From Medicago truncatula (taxonomy: Eukaryota; Streptophyta; Magnoliopsida; Fabales; Fabaceae): a stretch of 64,000 nt of DNA. The position numbers were made by a program, and so were the translations under genes. The notes under the pieces were generated by a model. That model had not been told where the DNA came from. It saw nothing but the letters and a program-made list of their open reading frames with translations, and ran no database searches. Position 1 is the stretch's first letter. Each line of letters starts with the position of its first letter. Location: assembly GCF_003473485.1 (NCBI RefSeq), contig NC_053045.1, forward strand, positions 50,758,494 through 50,822,493. Reading direction: 5' to 3'. Below, piece after piece: positions 1 to 12,309 of this stretch.

Positions 1-165
1 AAGAAATTAGTCAAGTGTTCTCGGCTCATTTTACCATTGTATAATAGGAGATGAGAATTGATTGATGCAAATATGGTTAAGGGACTGTTGTAACCAGCCA
101 AGCGTGATCAAAATCTTGAGTCAATGTACACGACTCCGGGTACTCAATTCCAAAAATGAAGGATG
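1..165. repeat. Duplicated copy of BAF60 downstream flank
   Basis: This stretch is nearly identical to 13857-14035, which lies just downstream of the BAF60/SWP73 stop codon in the transcribed direction. The orientation is the same in both copies. The match breaks near 165. The copy runs off the left edge, so a truncated BAF60 paralogue or pseudogene could lie outside the window, but no coding part is visible here. Confidence 0.8.
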
Positions 166-228
166 AAAAGGTGCATACTTGCTTCTTACACCTTCAAGTT
201 TTTAAGGTGAGTGTAAATTAGCAAAATT

Positions 229-285
<57 letters not shown>
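229..285. repeat. Microsatellite (CA)n then (TA)n
   Basis: A run of CA dinucleotides passes directly into a run of TA dinucleotides. Two palindromic MITEs abut it on the right, and a shorter TA run follows the second MITE near 588-604. Confidence 0.95.
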
Positions 286-287
<2 letters not shown>

Positions 288-428
288 ATTTGCTAGAACA
301 CACCCACTAGTTTTTATGTGGGAGTGTTTTAGCAAGTTATAACTAAAAAGTTAATAAATACACCTTAAGGTGTATGTTGCTATAACACACCTTCTAACAA
401 AAATAAGTGGGTGTGTTCTAGCAAATCC
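286..428. mobile_element. Palindromic MITE, copy 1
   Basis: The element starts GGATTTGCTAGAACACACCC and ends with nearly the reverse complement (GGGTGTGTTCTAGCAAATCC). It has the symmetric centre ACACCTTAAGGTGT. It is about 143 bp, non-coding, and sits in TA-rich DNA. Confidence 0.8.
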
Positions 429-432
429 TATA

Positions 433-587
433 GGCATTTGCTAGGATACACCCACTTAGTTTTTAGAAGGAGTATTTTAGCAAGTGAATAACTAAAAAGT
501 GGTTAAATACACCTTAAGGTGTAGCTTTGCTAAAACACTTCCACATAAAAATTAGTGGGTGTGTTCTAGGCTACTTCTAGCAAACCC
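433..587. mobile_element. Palindromic MITE, copy 2
   Basis: This is a second copy of the 286-428 element in the same orientation. It has the same terminal GGGTGTGTTCTAG motif and the same ACACCTTAAGGTGT centre. Near its right end a short insertion (about CTACTTCTAG) disturbs the terminal repeat. Confidence 0.75.
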
Positions 588-604
588 CATATATATATAT
601 ATAT

Positions 605-1494
605 AAATATAAATATTAATGTTTGTGTTATATGTATATTATTTATTAAAAGTTCATATAACTAATAAATCTTAAAAGAAAAATAAATTACTCATATTAT
701 AACCAGTAATTTATTAAATAAACCATCACATCTATCTCAAATATAAAATAAATAAATTCTAACTATTTAAGTTGAAAAATACCTCTAAAATAAGATAAAA
801 AAAATTATCACGAGTGTGTGTTTAGAATGAAAATGATGAGCGCATGCATGAAAACAAAATCATTGCCTTCTAAATTTATAAATTGATTAAAATATGTAAT
901 TTTATCAAATTATTATTTAAAATTTATCTATCAATTTATTGTTTAAAAATGAATAAACTATCTATTAAATTTGACAAAAGTTGTGCTAAATTAAATATAA
1001 TTTAAAATGAAATTTAATGAAGGAGAAGACTGAGAAACAAACAAATGGTTAGAATTAAGGATAAAACTTATGTAAATTTCTTTTTGTGTTTTTCGTATAT
1101 TCTTAGCTCGAAATACATTTTTTGTGACTATAGCAAACTTGTGTGTTTTTCGTATGGTTCATAACTCAATACATTTTTCGTGACAATAACAAAAAATTAA
1201 TTTTATGTGAAGAACCATAAAAAAAAGCATTTAAGAAATGCACATAAGTCTTGTCCTTTAAAATGAAAGTTTTTTTTAATGAAAATAAATTTTATGTGAA
1301 GAACCATCACATGCAATATGTAATGAGGGGTTTACACTCAAATCTCGATGGAATGTGTTAAATAAGGTTTTTTCTAACTTGCTTTGGGAAAGAGGTGGGT
1401 AAATTACCCATCTTGAGGTGGCATCACTATAACATGGACAACTGTAATCCACAATAAAAAATGGACTAGGAGATGGATTTGATATATTGACCTG
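605..1494. other. AT-rich intergenic DNA, no gene seen
   Basis: There is no open frame of interest, no recognisable domain and no clear repeat boundary. The interval around 1080-1320 contains a loosely repeated unit (AGAACCAT, CATTTTTCGTGAC). Confidence 0.5.
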
Positions 1495-2553
1495 GTATAC
1501 TTTTGTTATTAGCAGATTGACCCATTAATTAACTAAAAAAAAATAAAAAATTCCAGATTATTTTCTTCTTCTGCATAACTGCTTTCTTCTCCAATATCAA
1601 ATAACCGCTTTCTTCTTCTACCTTTTCTTTCAATTTTTCAACCCAACCATTACTTCCTTCAATCCATTTGTAATTTGGGAAAAAATTGATTCATCAACAT
1701 CAAATTCATCCATCATATTTACTCTCCACTCATACCGTTTCTTCTCTCTCACCTTTGGGGAAAATGCCCTAAGAAACTTATCTCAGTCACGAAACTCCAT
1801 AATCTCTCACGGTTCCATAATCTCAACTTATTCCTCGCGGATTTGCAAGTAAGTAAGTTTTCTTGTTTTAATTGCTATTTAAATGGTTCAAATTGTTTTG
1901 TTTGATTTGGGGGTTTAGGGTTCTCCATGTTTTAATGAAGGAAAAAGCTATTTAAAGCGAAAACTTTCTTCACGATTGTACAGCGACATGTATTGTAGTC
2001 TTTCTCACCGTTGGATGTTTATATGGCACAATACAAAAGTGGTTGTAACAATAAATGAGTGGGTGAATACAAATTAGAAAAGACTACAATACATGTCGCT
2101 GTACAATCGTGAAGAAAGTTTTCGCTTTAAATAGCTTTTTCCTTCATTAAAACATGGAGAACCCTAAACCCCAAAATCAAACAAAACAATTTGAACCATT
2201 TAAATAGCAATTAAAACAAGAAAACTTACTTACTTGCAAATCCGCGAGGAATAAGTTGAGATTATGGAATCGTGAGAGATTATGGAGTTTCGTGACAGAG
2301 ATGAGTTTCTTAGGGCATTTTCCCCAAAGATGAGAGAGAAGAAACGGTATGAGTGGAGAGTAAATACGATGGATGAATTTAATGTTGATGAATTAATTTT
2401 TTCCCAAATTACAAATGGATTGAAGGAAGTAATGGTTAGGTTGAAAAATTAAAAGATGAAAACGCAGAAGCAGAATGTAGTCTAGACAATTGTTTTGAGA
2501 AGATAAAACTTAATTAATGCTTGGGTAAATCTGCAAAATAACAAAAATATATG
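1495..2553. mobile_element. Long foldback element with near-identical arms
   Basis: The left arm, about 1634-2003, is repeated inverted at about 2079-2452 with only scattered mismatches. The loop is 75 bp (2004-2078). The innermost pair is ATTGTAGTCTTT at 1992-2003 and AAAGACTACAAT at 2079-2090. A weaker outer stem pairs about 1501-1533 with 2511-2550. Neither arm holds a recognisable coding frame. A transcript across it would form a hairpin of roughly 370 bp. It is probably a non-autonomous foldback or Mutator-like element; I could not fix a target-site duplication. Confidence 0.8.
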
Positions 2554-4430
2554 GTTACAATTTATAAAACTAAATAATAAGTATTTCAAATACAATGAGT
2601 ATACATGGCTGCTTTTTATTATTATTAACTTACATGGGTAATTTTAAATTACTCATGTGTTTGTAAAGGTAGGCTAGACCTCACCGTTAAATAAACATTG
2701 TCAATCATTTTGCGGTAACTACGAACTAACCGATGCTGACAAAAAAATGGAGGGATCAAGACCTACATCATCATGGATGATGCACATAAAGTGTTTATAC
2801 AATTACATCAATATCCTTTCGCATTGAATCAAAACCAATTACAAGTTAAAAAAATATAAATTAGTGGGTTAAATTTGAGTTCTTAAAAAACAACCGCCAT
2901 TAAAATAAAAATTACTAAAATCAATAATCAATCTCTTAAATTCCCCCACCCATAAAGTTTTTCTAGTCTCACACCATGTAATTCTAGTTACATCCAAATT
3001 TACTTCTCACCCTATATAATTCTAGCTACATCCAAATCAATTTAGGAGTTTTACAATAATATCAAAATTGTCTTCTCCATGTAAATTTCTAAGAACCATT
3101 TTTCCATGGTCATTCTGAATCTTCACCCCTCTTTCACCCACAAACCACTATAGATGCGCAACTAATATCTGCCAAGATTAAATATTGAATCAACATTTTT
3201 TTCATTAATTTTTACTCTATTCATAAAGGTTAGTGAATTTCAAGAATTTATTTATTAAAGAGTCTATATTTAGGTTTTGTTCATTGTCGTGTTTTTTTTT
3301 TTTGTGAGCGACATGAAGTGTAGATGTGCATTTAGATTAAGTAAGGTAGCGTTATTTAAGATTACATAGCTCACTACTTTGATGTTAGTGTAAATTTAAA
3401 TTACGTATTAACTGTCAAGGTAAACAAAGTTTAAGTTAACATAGACACTATTACTTACTATGAGAATTATTGTAAATTCAATTTACGTATGTACAACTTA
3501 TGTAGATGACACTCATGAACTCCTTATACATGTACACACATAAACTAAGTTTACTTAATTTCTGTAAACTTAGTTTACATTAACTATGTAAACATGTTTT
3601 ACATAGTTTGGAAAACTACTATCTTTCTCTCAATTTCACATTTTTCCACCTTATCTTTCAATCAATTTTACATTTTTTCCTCTCTAGTTAATGGACCTTG
3701 AAGAAGAATAAAGTGATGCCGTTGCTAACAACAAAGTGAAACTTGAAAACCCACGATTAGTAGATTCTACGGTTGTATTTACCATTGATAAAATGTTTTC
3801 TATTGAAGAAGACATGTGAAATGGAAAGCGATGAAAGAGATGAATGAGACGACGACGTTCGGAGAGGGATCAATACGCGTGTTGTTTTTGGCTTTGACAT
3901 GATTTGGGAGATGATTACGTGATTTGAGGATGATGAATACATGAACCGGTTTCTGTGAGACGTACGATGAAAAAGTTTTGAATTAAATTGAAATTTTTAT
4001 TTCAATTAAAGAGTATATTGATCATTTCGAAGCATAACTTGAATTTTTAAGGTGTAAGTAATATCTATCCCCGTTAAATATGTTTTTACAACATTATAAA
4101 TTAATTCAACCGTTAATTTTATGAGATATTATAAATTCAATAAACTACTTCATCTGTCCCATATTAAGTGACACGGTAGACTCTACCATACATATCAATG
4201 TATATTTTTTTATCTTTAATATCTTGAATTCTTTATTAGAAAAAAATATGAAAATTTAATATTTTAAAAATATTCATCAAGACGAATCTAACAACCTCTT
4301 ATATGAAATTGTCCATCTTTGTATATTAGTAGAAAAATATGGTCAAAATATGTTAGGTCAATAATGCACATTATCAAATAAGTTATCTATTGCGGGACGA
4401 AAAGAGTAAGATATTTGCTATGTCAACCGA
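2554..4430. other. Intergenic DNA, no gene seen
   Basis: AT-rich sequence. Short frames such as the one at 3757-3942 have no recognisable domain and no gene-like context. Around 3530-3600 there is a small cluster of GTTTAC/GTAAAC inverted motifs. Confidence 0.5.
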
Positions 4431-4632
4431 GGAAGAATCCTCTCCATTTGGCAAAATAAATGGAGAATGCAATTTGGAGAGAAATAGACACATAAAATAT
4501 ATAGTAGGTCATACCATTAAGTGGGTCCCATCATCATTAATTGTTTTTGACTTTTTTTATAGATTTTTTTGTGTCTTCATCTCTCTAAATGGAAGAAACG
4601 GAGAGGATCATAAATGGAGATGGTCTTAACTC
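4431..4632. mobile_element. MITE, family shared with 40041-40246
   Basis: The ends carry inverted ATCCTCTCC / GGAGAGGAT. The interior matches 40041-40246: a segment with AGACACATAAAATA, then a CATCATTAATT-containing stretch, then CTCTCTAAATGGA or a close variant. It is non-coding. Confidence 0.65.
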
Positions 4633-4708
4633 ATGTCAACTAAGAGTTGGGATGCTCTCCATTTTCTCCATTTGTAGAGATAAGGACATAGATAAATTAT
4701 AAAAAAAA

Positions 4709-6226
4709 GGCTTATTAGATCCATTGGTCCCTCAATTAATTTTCATTTTTCATTTTCGTCCCATAATTAATAAAAAGTACTTTTTGGTCTCTTAGGTTTT
4801 CCTCCGTTTGCCAAATAAATCCTTCGTTGTTAAGTTTAACCACAAATGTCTATGGTGGATCAATTTTAAGAGTAGTCCACCATAGACTTCATTAATTTTT
4901 TAAATTTTAACTGTTTGATCTTTAAATAAAACACCTACCATTAGATTAAATGGACCATGATTATCTTACAATGATCCAACAACAACTACCATTGGATTAA
5001 AAAAAGGCTACCATTGAATTATGATTAAATAAATGGACCATGGTTTTATATAAAAAAATAAAATAAAATAAAATACAAAGGTCCGCTCCTTCTTCTTCTT
5101 TTCACACATAAGCTCCTTCTTCTTCTCCCTTAAAACCACCACCGTCGCCGCCCCTTCTCGGCGTCGCACTGTCCACCATGTGCACCGTTCGGAAAAAGTA
5201 AGACCATTTTCTTTATCCTCTCGACGAGGGCTTTCCATTGGTCCAACTAATTTCATGAAAGGAACAACTTTTCCGTCGACCCTTTTTTTCCTCCGCCGCG
5301 GGAAGGGGCTTTTCCGGCCACCATACTTTGTATTTCTTCTTCCTGTTATTGGGCATTTGCGAATTCCACTTCTATCTCTCTCAACCGGTGCGCCACCCAG
5401 TACAACAACCACCAACCTCCTCTCTCCGATCCGCCGTAAACCTCCTCTCTCCAGATCTCGTTCTTCTCTTCGTGGGTTCTTTTCAAAGTTATGGATTCCA
5501 TGGAAAAATGAATGTTACGTGGAAGAAGAAGAAGAATATTGAGATGAAGGAATGAGTAATGTTACAATTATGGAAATTCATGTGATGTTGATTTTTTATT
5601 TTTATTTTTGATTTCTGGAAATTCATGTGATGTTGAAATTCTGGAAATTCTGGATTTTTTTATTTTTTATTTGCAGATGGTGGTGGGTTTGTTCTTGTTG
5701 TTGCAATTGTAATGATAAAGATTGATTGTTGTTTAAAAACTGGAAATGCAGACATTCAAAAGAAGAGAGAGAAACTAGAAGGAGTAAGGAAAGATCAAAA
5801 TGCAGTGTTTGTGGTACATGATAATATATGTGTTTTGATTTTTGATGTTGCAGTTCTGGAAATTTGTTTCTGAAAATCATGTGATGTTGTTTCTGGAAAT
5901 TTGTTTAAGATGATGGTGAAAAGAAGGTGAAGAAAGGGAGAAATAATTAGATGTTGTTGACTCACCGTAAGATAAAATACACCTGTATAATTGAATGGTC
6001 ATCTTTTTTTAAAAACATAACAACGGTTTAAATTAAAAAATTTAATAAGGTCTATGGTGGACTACTCTTAAGATTGGTTCACCATAGACATCTGGGGGTT
6101 AAACTTAACACCAAGGATTTATTTGGCAAACGGAGGAAAATGTGAGGGACTTAAAAGTACGTTTTATTAATTGTGGGACCAAAATGAAAAGTTGAAATTA
6201 TTTAAGGGACTATTGGATCAAATAAG
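4709..6226. mobile_element. Long-TIR Mutator-like element with GC-rich interior (Pack-MULE-like)
   Basis: The terminal inverted repeats are about 250 bp (about 4709-4960 against 5985-6226). Each contains CCTCCGTTTGCCAAATAAAT or its complement and a CTATGGTGGA block. Flanking TATAAAAAA on both sides fits a Mutator-like target-site duplication. The interior (about 5070-5550) is much more GC- and CT-rich than its surroundings and resembles a captured gene 5' region. Frames there (for example 5180-5542, 120 aa) have no recognisable domain. Around 5570-5910 a short TCTGGAAATT / CATGTGATGTTG motif is repeated several times. No transposase is present. Confidence 0.7.
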
Positions 6227-6235
6227 TATAAAAAA

Positions 6236-6610
6236 ACATAATTAATTAAGGAGAATCTTAACCGGTGCCCCGGGACATTGGTTAAGTAAGATTAAATTTT
6301 ATTGAAAAGTGATGTAATTATTAGTTTGTCAAAAATAACAGTTTATATTTCTAAGACAATTTTTCTACTTTTGAATTCTTTAACCCGTATCTTTAGGCAC
6401 GGACATTGATTAACAACATCCATTAATTAAATTAATTAACGGTGGTGGGACTCACATATTGATATGAGTTCCACTATCTATGTTTTACTAGTATGTATAT
6501 CTCTCCAAATTACAATTTTCATTTATTTTAAGCAAATGAAGAGTCCCTTAACTCTCGTCAACTAAAGCAATAATCAAGGTTCTTGAAGAGAGGAGTCCAC
6601 ACCATTTCTT
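6236..6610. other. Intergenic DNA upstream of the SAP gene, with a MITE fragment
   Basis: Near 6253-6290 an AACCGGTGCCCCGGGACA-type end appears that is also recognisable, diverged, at 11026-11060. This suggests a shared small mobile element. The rest is AT-rich and without features. Confidence 0.4.
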
Positions 6611-6616
6611 CTTCCA

Positions 6617-6626
6617 TATATAAATA
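6617..6626 (+). promoter_or_regulatory. Putative TATA box of the SAP-domain gene
   Basis: TATATAAATA lies 111-120 bp upstream of the assigned ATG at 6737. A pyrimidine-rich CTTCTCTT leader, typical of plant 5' UTRs, follows. Confidence 0.6.
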
Positions 6627-6736
6627 GACTTGAGAGGGAAAAAGTTCAGTCTTCTGCCTTCTCTTCTCTTCTCTTCTCTTCTATGCGCCGAACTGAACCT
6701 AACCAAACCAACAGTTGAAACCTCTCCTCCCTGGCG

Positions 6737-9700
6737 ATGGATTCAACTTCTTCTTCTTCTTCTCCCGGCGCTTCTCAATTCCTCGCTAATCTTCCCCTTC
6801 GCGGCACCTTCACTTCCACCGCCATTTCTTCCAATCCGGTACATTCCCCCTTTCTTTCAATCTCATTTTATCGATCTTCCATTTCTATTGAATTTACTGT
6901 TATAAGTTTTATGTGAAATCCCCTTTCATTCACGTGTATGGAATTTCGTAACCCTAGCTTGCTAGTTTAGTTGCTAATGTGTATGCGATTGTAGATTTCA
7001 TTTCTGAAGTGCCAAAATTTATTACTTTACTTCAAAGAGGGCTTAAGAAAGTGTCAAAATTTATTAGATTTCGTTTGTGAATTGTCAAATAATTTCCACC
7101 GATTGATCTATCCTGGTAATGGCATAGGCAATAGAATAGATCAATAGAGTCCTTGTTTTTGTCTCGTAAACATTGTTTCTTTTGGAATGAATGGCTAGTG
7201 ATTCTTTTACTGATGTACATTCATGTTTTTTATTTTAAGCTGTTAATTGAAGTAGTAGCCTTTAATGTTTTAATGAGGTTATATGAGAGTTTATGTTTGC
7301 ATTTTACCTTATGCTTTTGCAGGATCGGATGCGGGTTTATGTATGCGATCATGAGACCACACCGCCAGGTCTTATTTACTATCTTTCAAGTATTTTTGAC
7401 ATGTTTTTGCGACTTATAAAGCCTATATAGTTGCTTTGGTGCTCATATATTACCCTGCCCTCAAGCAGCGACTTTGGGGAAGAAACAAAAAAAAAAAAAA
7501 AAAAACGTTTTTTCCTTTTTATCATTGTGGGAAGTTTACCTAAAGTTTCATTCTTGTCACCAGAGTTAGAAGAATGATTTTTTTCCGGCTCATAAGGAAC
7601 AAAATATTTGACCAAATTCAAATCATGTTAATATGAATGTTACTTACAGAAGCATGACTAATTGACTGTTGACTGCAATTTTTTCAAGGAAATAATTTAC
7701 ACATTGGCACTTTGATACATTGCATTGAAGTTTAGTTAGTATTTATGTTGCTACAACGTTTCACACTATTTTAGTGGTCTTAATCTGGATTAGTGCAGGG
7801 TGATTCAGTATTCTTTAAACTGTAAAATTTGTGTTTCAAAACATGTTTTGTCAAAGCTATCAAGCATTCTAAATCTTTATCTCCTTAGCTCCCCTAACTT
7901 GAAGGGTTGAAAGATTCATTTTTTAAATGGATCATGTTATTGAATATTTTGTTTGTGTTTTGTAGATATTGTGGAATTGGTTTTTTAACACTACAAACTC
8001 CTTCCACCCACTTGGTCATAATGCCATGACATATATTTTTCTGAACTATTGTTTCATCCCATAAATTCTTGCTATAAGTAGATAATTGTTGTGAAGTGAT
8101 TTTGACTCCCTTATTTATCCAGAAGGGCAACATATTAAGACTAATCAACAGAACATACTGATCAGAGCACTCAAATTGAAGAATGTATCTGACAGTTCAA
8201 AAAAGAGGTATCATTCCCACACCCCACCTTTTGTGGAAGAGTCAAGTGTATGGTATAATTGTTGGGTTTTTCACTATTTTGTACTGCCTGGTAGTTTTTT
8301 AATGCAAAGTAGTTATGGCATGTCTTGAATTCATTTATGTCTATATTTTATCCTGGTCTAGTTTTATTAATTTTTGAACTTTTTGTCAGAACTGCTGAAA
8401 AGGTTTTGGGAGCTTCAGCCAAGAAACTAAATAATCAAACCACCCCTCAACAAGGTGTGTTCAGATGATCTTTATGATGCATTAGCCATTAGGATCGAGC
8501 TCATACCTCTTTTTTTGCTGGGGACAAGAGTAGTTATTTGTTTTCTTGAGATTGCTATTTCGTCTTCCTAATTCTTAAATGTGTCTAGCATCACTTGTCT
8601 CATGGTTCCTCTTGATGCTTTGATGTTTAAACACGTCATTAATCTTATGTCTGTATTTTGCATATACATCAATAACAGAATTCAGCCAACCTCTTTTTTT
8701 CTCGAGTGTGGATTAAAAGATAAAAAATCATGTTTGGTACTATGTATCCAGATTCCAGACTGCGTTCTCAAGATGCCTCTGTTTTTGGTATAAATTTTCT
8801 TATTAAATTAAACAGGGTTTCCATGTTTGATTGATTTATATGATCACAAGTCACTAGTTGAATCTAGAGTGAACCAATAACAGTTGCATTGGACATTAAT
8901 AACCTTTTCAAGGCCAGTGAGCTTGTATCTAACTTAGCTAGGGCCGATTCTTTGAGACTTTAGTCCAGTGATGATATTTTCCCTAAGATCTGTAGTAAGA
9001 TGGCTGGACATTTTTGACCACTTTTATTCTGTAGTATTATCTCAGTATTTCTCATCTTGCCTTACTTGGTTTTTAAACATGCAGAGGGATCAAATGGTCA
9101 AACATCCAGTAGGAACTTCCAGAGCTTGACTGTAGAGAGGCTCCGAGCTCTTTTGAGAGCTAAAGGTCTTCCAACCAAAGGAAAGAAGGCAAGTAGCCCT
9201 ACAGTTAAACATACATTTGTACATAAGTTGCATTGAGACAGCATACACATGCACGCATATGGTTGATCATTCACGAGTTGGTTGGTAGTTTTTTTTGTTT
9301 GCTTTTGTTTCATGATAGTTCATATATATCCTAAGAGAATCTAGAGAAATGATATTTTGACATCAATTTGGATGGTTCAAATATGTGGTTAATTACATTT
9401 AGTGGATGTTTAATTAATATAACAAGGTATCACAACCTCATTGATCATCCACTAAACATAATTAACCATGATTTTCAATGTCATTAACCGGGTGTTCAAA
9501 TATACATTTATCTATTAATCATGCAAATTGTGTTCAAATATACACGTGGGAATTTTGGTTAATGGTGTTCAAAATCATAGGTTAGTTTTAAAAGATGTGG
9601 CACCTGCATTATATTCATTATTATCCAGTGAATGTAATTAACCATCTAACTGATCATCCACATTGATGTCAAATACTCAAATTTATGTTTCAAATAACAA

Positions 9701-9869
9701 TTATTCATGATATAATGGTTGTGAACTGGTTTATCATTTATCAATGACTGATTATTGTCAATGTCCCTGCTCGTGCAACTTTTATACACATTTTCCATTC
9801 TAATTAGTGAAATAAAATGTATAGGAGGAGCTTATTACACGTCTAAAAGATGCTGATGGGCAAGCATAG
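6737..9869 (+). CDS. Small SAP-domain protein
   Basis: Exons: 6737-6838, 7323-7368, 8123-8207, 8390-8454, 9085-9188, 9825-9869, giving 148 aa. The N-terminus is Ser/Thr-rich ([15 protein letters not shown]). A short block, [18 protein letters not shown], follows near residues 35-52. The C-terminal 36 residues form a SAP motif: [20 protein letters not shown], then KKEELITRL (about residues 113-141). SAP motifs are helix-extended-helix DNA or RNA binding modules of chromatin and RNA-processing proteins, so a nuclear role is inferred. The last intron has a GC donor (AAG|GCAAGT at 9189). The next GT would shift the frame and destroy the SAP helix. The ATG chosen lies below the TATA box and opens a frame running in phase through all exons. 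The longer frame from 6630 runs in a different phase and reads into intron 1. Exact family not recognised beyond SAP. Confidence 0.85.
9348..9690. mobile_element. Inverted-repeat element in last intron of SAP gene
   Basis: Left GACATCAATTTGGATG and right CATCCACATTGATGTCAAAT are inverted. Internal motifs (GGTTAATTACATTTAGTGGATG and its diverged complement) also pair. It lies within the GC-AG intron and adds about half of its length. Confidence 0.5.
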
Positions 9870-11162
9870 CATGGAGAGTGGAATTCCTGGTCATTCAGTG
9901 TCCAATGTAAGAGTAGTTTTTATCCGAAGAAGCACCAATGTAAGAGTAGTTAGTTTATATTTTTATGAAACTTAGGATCTGGGACTGGAACTAATATACA
10001 TACAAAGCTAGTGTAAACTGGAGCAAAATTTGAATATTATCGTTTTGACGGCCATTTTGCAAAGTTTGAATATTATTTTTTTGGCGTTGTTGTTTCATGA
10101 GTGTCAGTATTATGTATTGTGATATTTTTTGTTATAAATTAAAGCTTTGATTTTAGTTCTTAATCAGGAAAGGAAATGACTTCTCAAATACTTTCAAGTC
10201 AAGTAGAATCACAGTGCAATTTTATTCAACATTGTTCGATCAAAAGTCATGGATACAAGTAAAATCCTCTCTTACTAATCAATAAAAACAAATTTTGATT
10301 GGATGATGGACGAAAGATATATTAAGGAAGGGACAAAAATAACGGATTAAGAATGGGAGGGATGACACTAATGGGTTAAGAGTTGGGTTTGACTTGTGTC
10401 CACGAAGGAGAAAGGGAGATAGCCAAATGGAAGGAATTTAACAACATTTTGAAATCCTATAAATCTGTAAAATATTTTGAAATCCTAGAAGTCTTCTTTA
10501 TTAAAAAGTTATTTAAATCCAAGCTAAAATCCTCAGGATTTTTTTTTTCTTCTCAAAATGATGTCTGATTATCTCAATCCAATACAATGGACACTTTACT
10601 CTCAAAACTTTATTTTACCTCTTCCGTTTGCATCTTGGTATTTTCTATTTACTCTCAAAACTTCATTTTTACCATTTCAGTTTGCATCTTCTCACTTTCT
10701 CTTCCACTTCTTGTTAAGTCCGACATCATGTTACATGTATCCTTTTCCATCAATTATCATTGTATCGATATTTGTTTGATAATTACGTATGTTAGTTAAT
10801 TGTTGAATAAGTCACTCAAACTGCACACATTTAAAATAAAAAATAAAAAAATCATCGGAATTTGGACCTGATCAAATTGTATACACACAAAAAAAGTTCA
10901 TCAAAGAGTTACTATCCCATCGGTTGAGTAATTTGAGAGACTTATAGAATGGTCACCACTACATATCTGTCAATATTGTGATCAAAGGACTTTCATTGAG
11001 TTGAGATTTTTTTATAGGAAAATGCTAACCGGTGCTCTGGAGTACTGGTTAAGGATATGAAAAAGGAAATTATATCATAGTTAATGTATTGAAATTATGT
11101 AATTAATTTATAATAAAGTCAAAAACAGTTTCTCTTTTATGGTATGTTTAACTAGCAGAACC

Positions 11163-11164
<2 letters not shown>

Positions 11165-11234
<70 letters not shown>
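11165..11234. repeat. (AT)n microsatellite
   Basis: About 35 uninterrupted AT units. Confidence 0.95.
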
Positions 11235-11235
<1 letters not shown>

Positions 11236-11303
11236 CATTGGGTTGAGTTGATTAAGAGTCCGTTTGTTAAAGGTTTTTTTCTAAAAAAAATCACTTTAAA
11301 CAA

Positions 11304-11498
11304 AGAGAAATGATATTTGTACAACTATTTTGTAACAACTTTTGTGACAACTTTCTCTCTCATACTCACATATGTTTTTACTTTATCTCTCTATTGCTTT
11401 GATTTTCGTGCAAAAACCTACTTTTCCTTTGTAAATTTATGGTTGTCAAATAAGTTGTCTATCAAATGGTTGTTCAAATAACACACCTCATTTCAAAT
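11304..11498. mobile_element. Small non-coding element, family of three copies
   Basis: It begins AGAGAAATGATATTTGTACA, has a CTCTCTCATACTCACAT block in the middle, and ends with GTTGTTCAAATAACAC. Related copies lie at about 49472-49672 and 49833-50022. The last copy shows the ends as inverted (AAATGATATTTG / CAAATATCATT). Confidence 0.6.
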
Positions 11499-12309
11499 GA
11501 GAAATTGTTTTCCTAAACAAATATTTTTGATAATTGCAAAAAAAAAAAATATTTTTAAGAATCTAAATAAGCCCACACAAATTGGCATCAAAGTGAATCG
11601 AACATGAGACCTTAAGGAAGAACACACTCCCAGATCCTTCATCACGGTAAACAACAACTTATTTTTATTTATAAAACTTGAAAAATGAACCTCTAAATTA
11701 TTGAATGATTAAGAGCCCTTTTGTTATAGCTTTTTTAAGAAAAAAAAAATATTTTTTTAAGAAAATAATCACTTTTAAAAGTTTTGCACCCGTTTGTTAC
11801 ATAATCTAAAAAAAACTTCAAATGAGAAGCTGTTAAGAGCAACTTCCTAAAAAAAAAAAAATTTTAGAGGAGAGAGAAAATATGATCTAAAAGATCGAAC
11901 TAATTTTGTAAAAAAAAAAAAAAAATCCTTTTATGTAGTTGTATCTAAACAAACTAGATTATTTGTTTAAAAAAAAATTATTTTTATCACGGTAAACAAA
12001 CACAAAATAGATTCTGATTTTTCATAAAATCTCTAAATTATTTTACGTCAAAATCACTTTTATTTTAATCCGTAACAAAAATCATTTTTTTATAATCTGT
12101 AACATACGGTCCTGATTGTCCATTTTGGTTTATTCTATAGGAATCAAAATTTACTCCATTATATCATAATAATTGACATATTTATTTTTTCGCACGAATT
12201 AAAAAATACTATGAATGAAATAAAGGTAATATTAATTTTATCAAATGCATGGACGAGTTCAAAATATTAAAATCAATTCATCACTTAAGATAATTGAGCT
12301 AATTTTTTA

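Larger units (their letters stand above)
9870..12305. other. Repeat-rich intergenic region, no gene seen
   Basis: It contains a diverged direct duplication (about 10594-10640 and 10648-10692, both with TTTACTCTCAAAACTT and TTTGCATCTT), a long (AT)n tract, and several CCGTTTGTTA-type MITE-like fragments at 11262, 11708 and 11800. Frames such as 10383-10568 have no recognisable content. Confidence 0.5.

Noticed and set aside
229-604. CRISPR-like or satellite array
   Set aside because: The repeated units are two palindromic MITEs in a TA microsatellite, not spaced repeats.
5008-5542. A real gene on either strand in the 4.7-6.2 kb element
   Set aside because: No domain, no splice structure that extends the frames, and location inside long inverted repeats; kept only as possible captured cargo.
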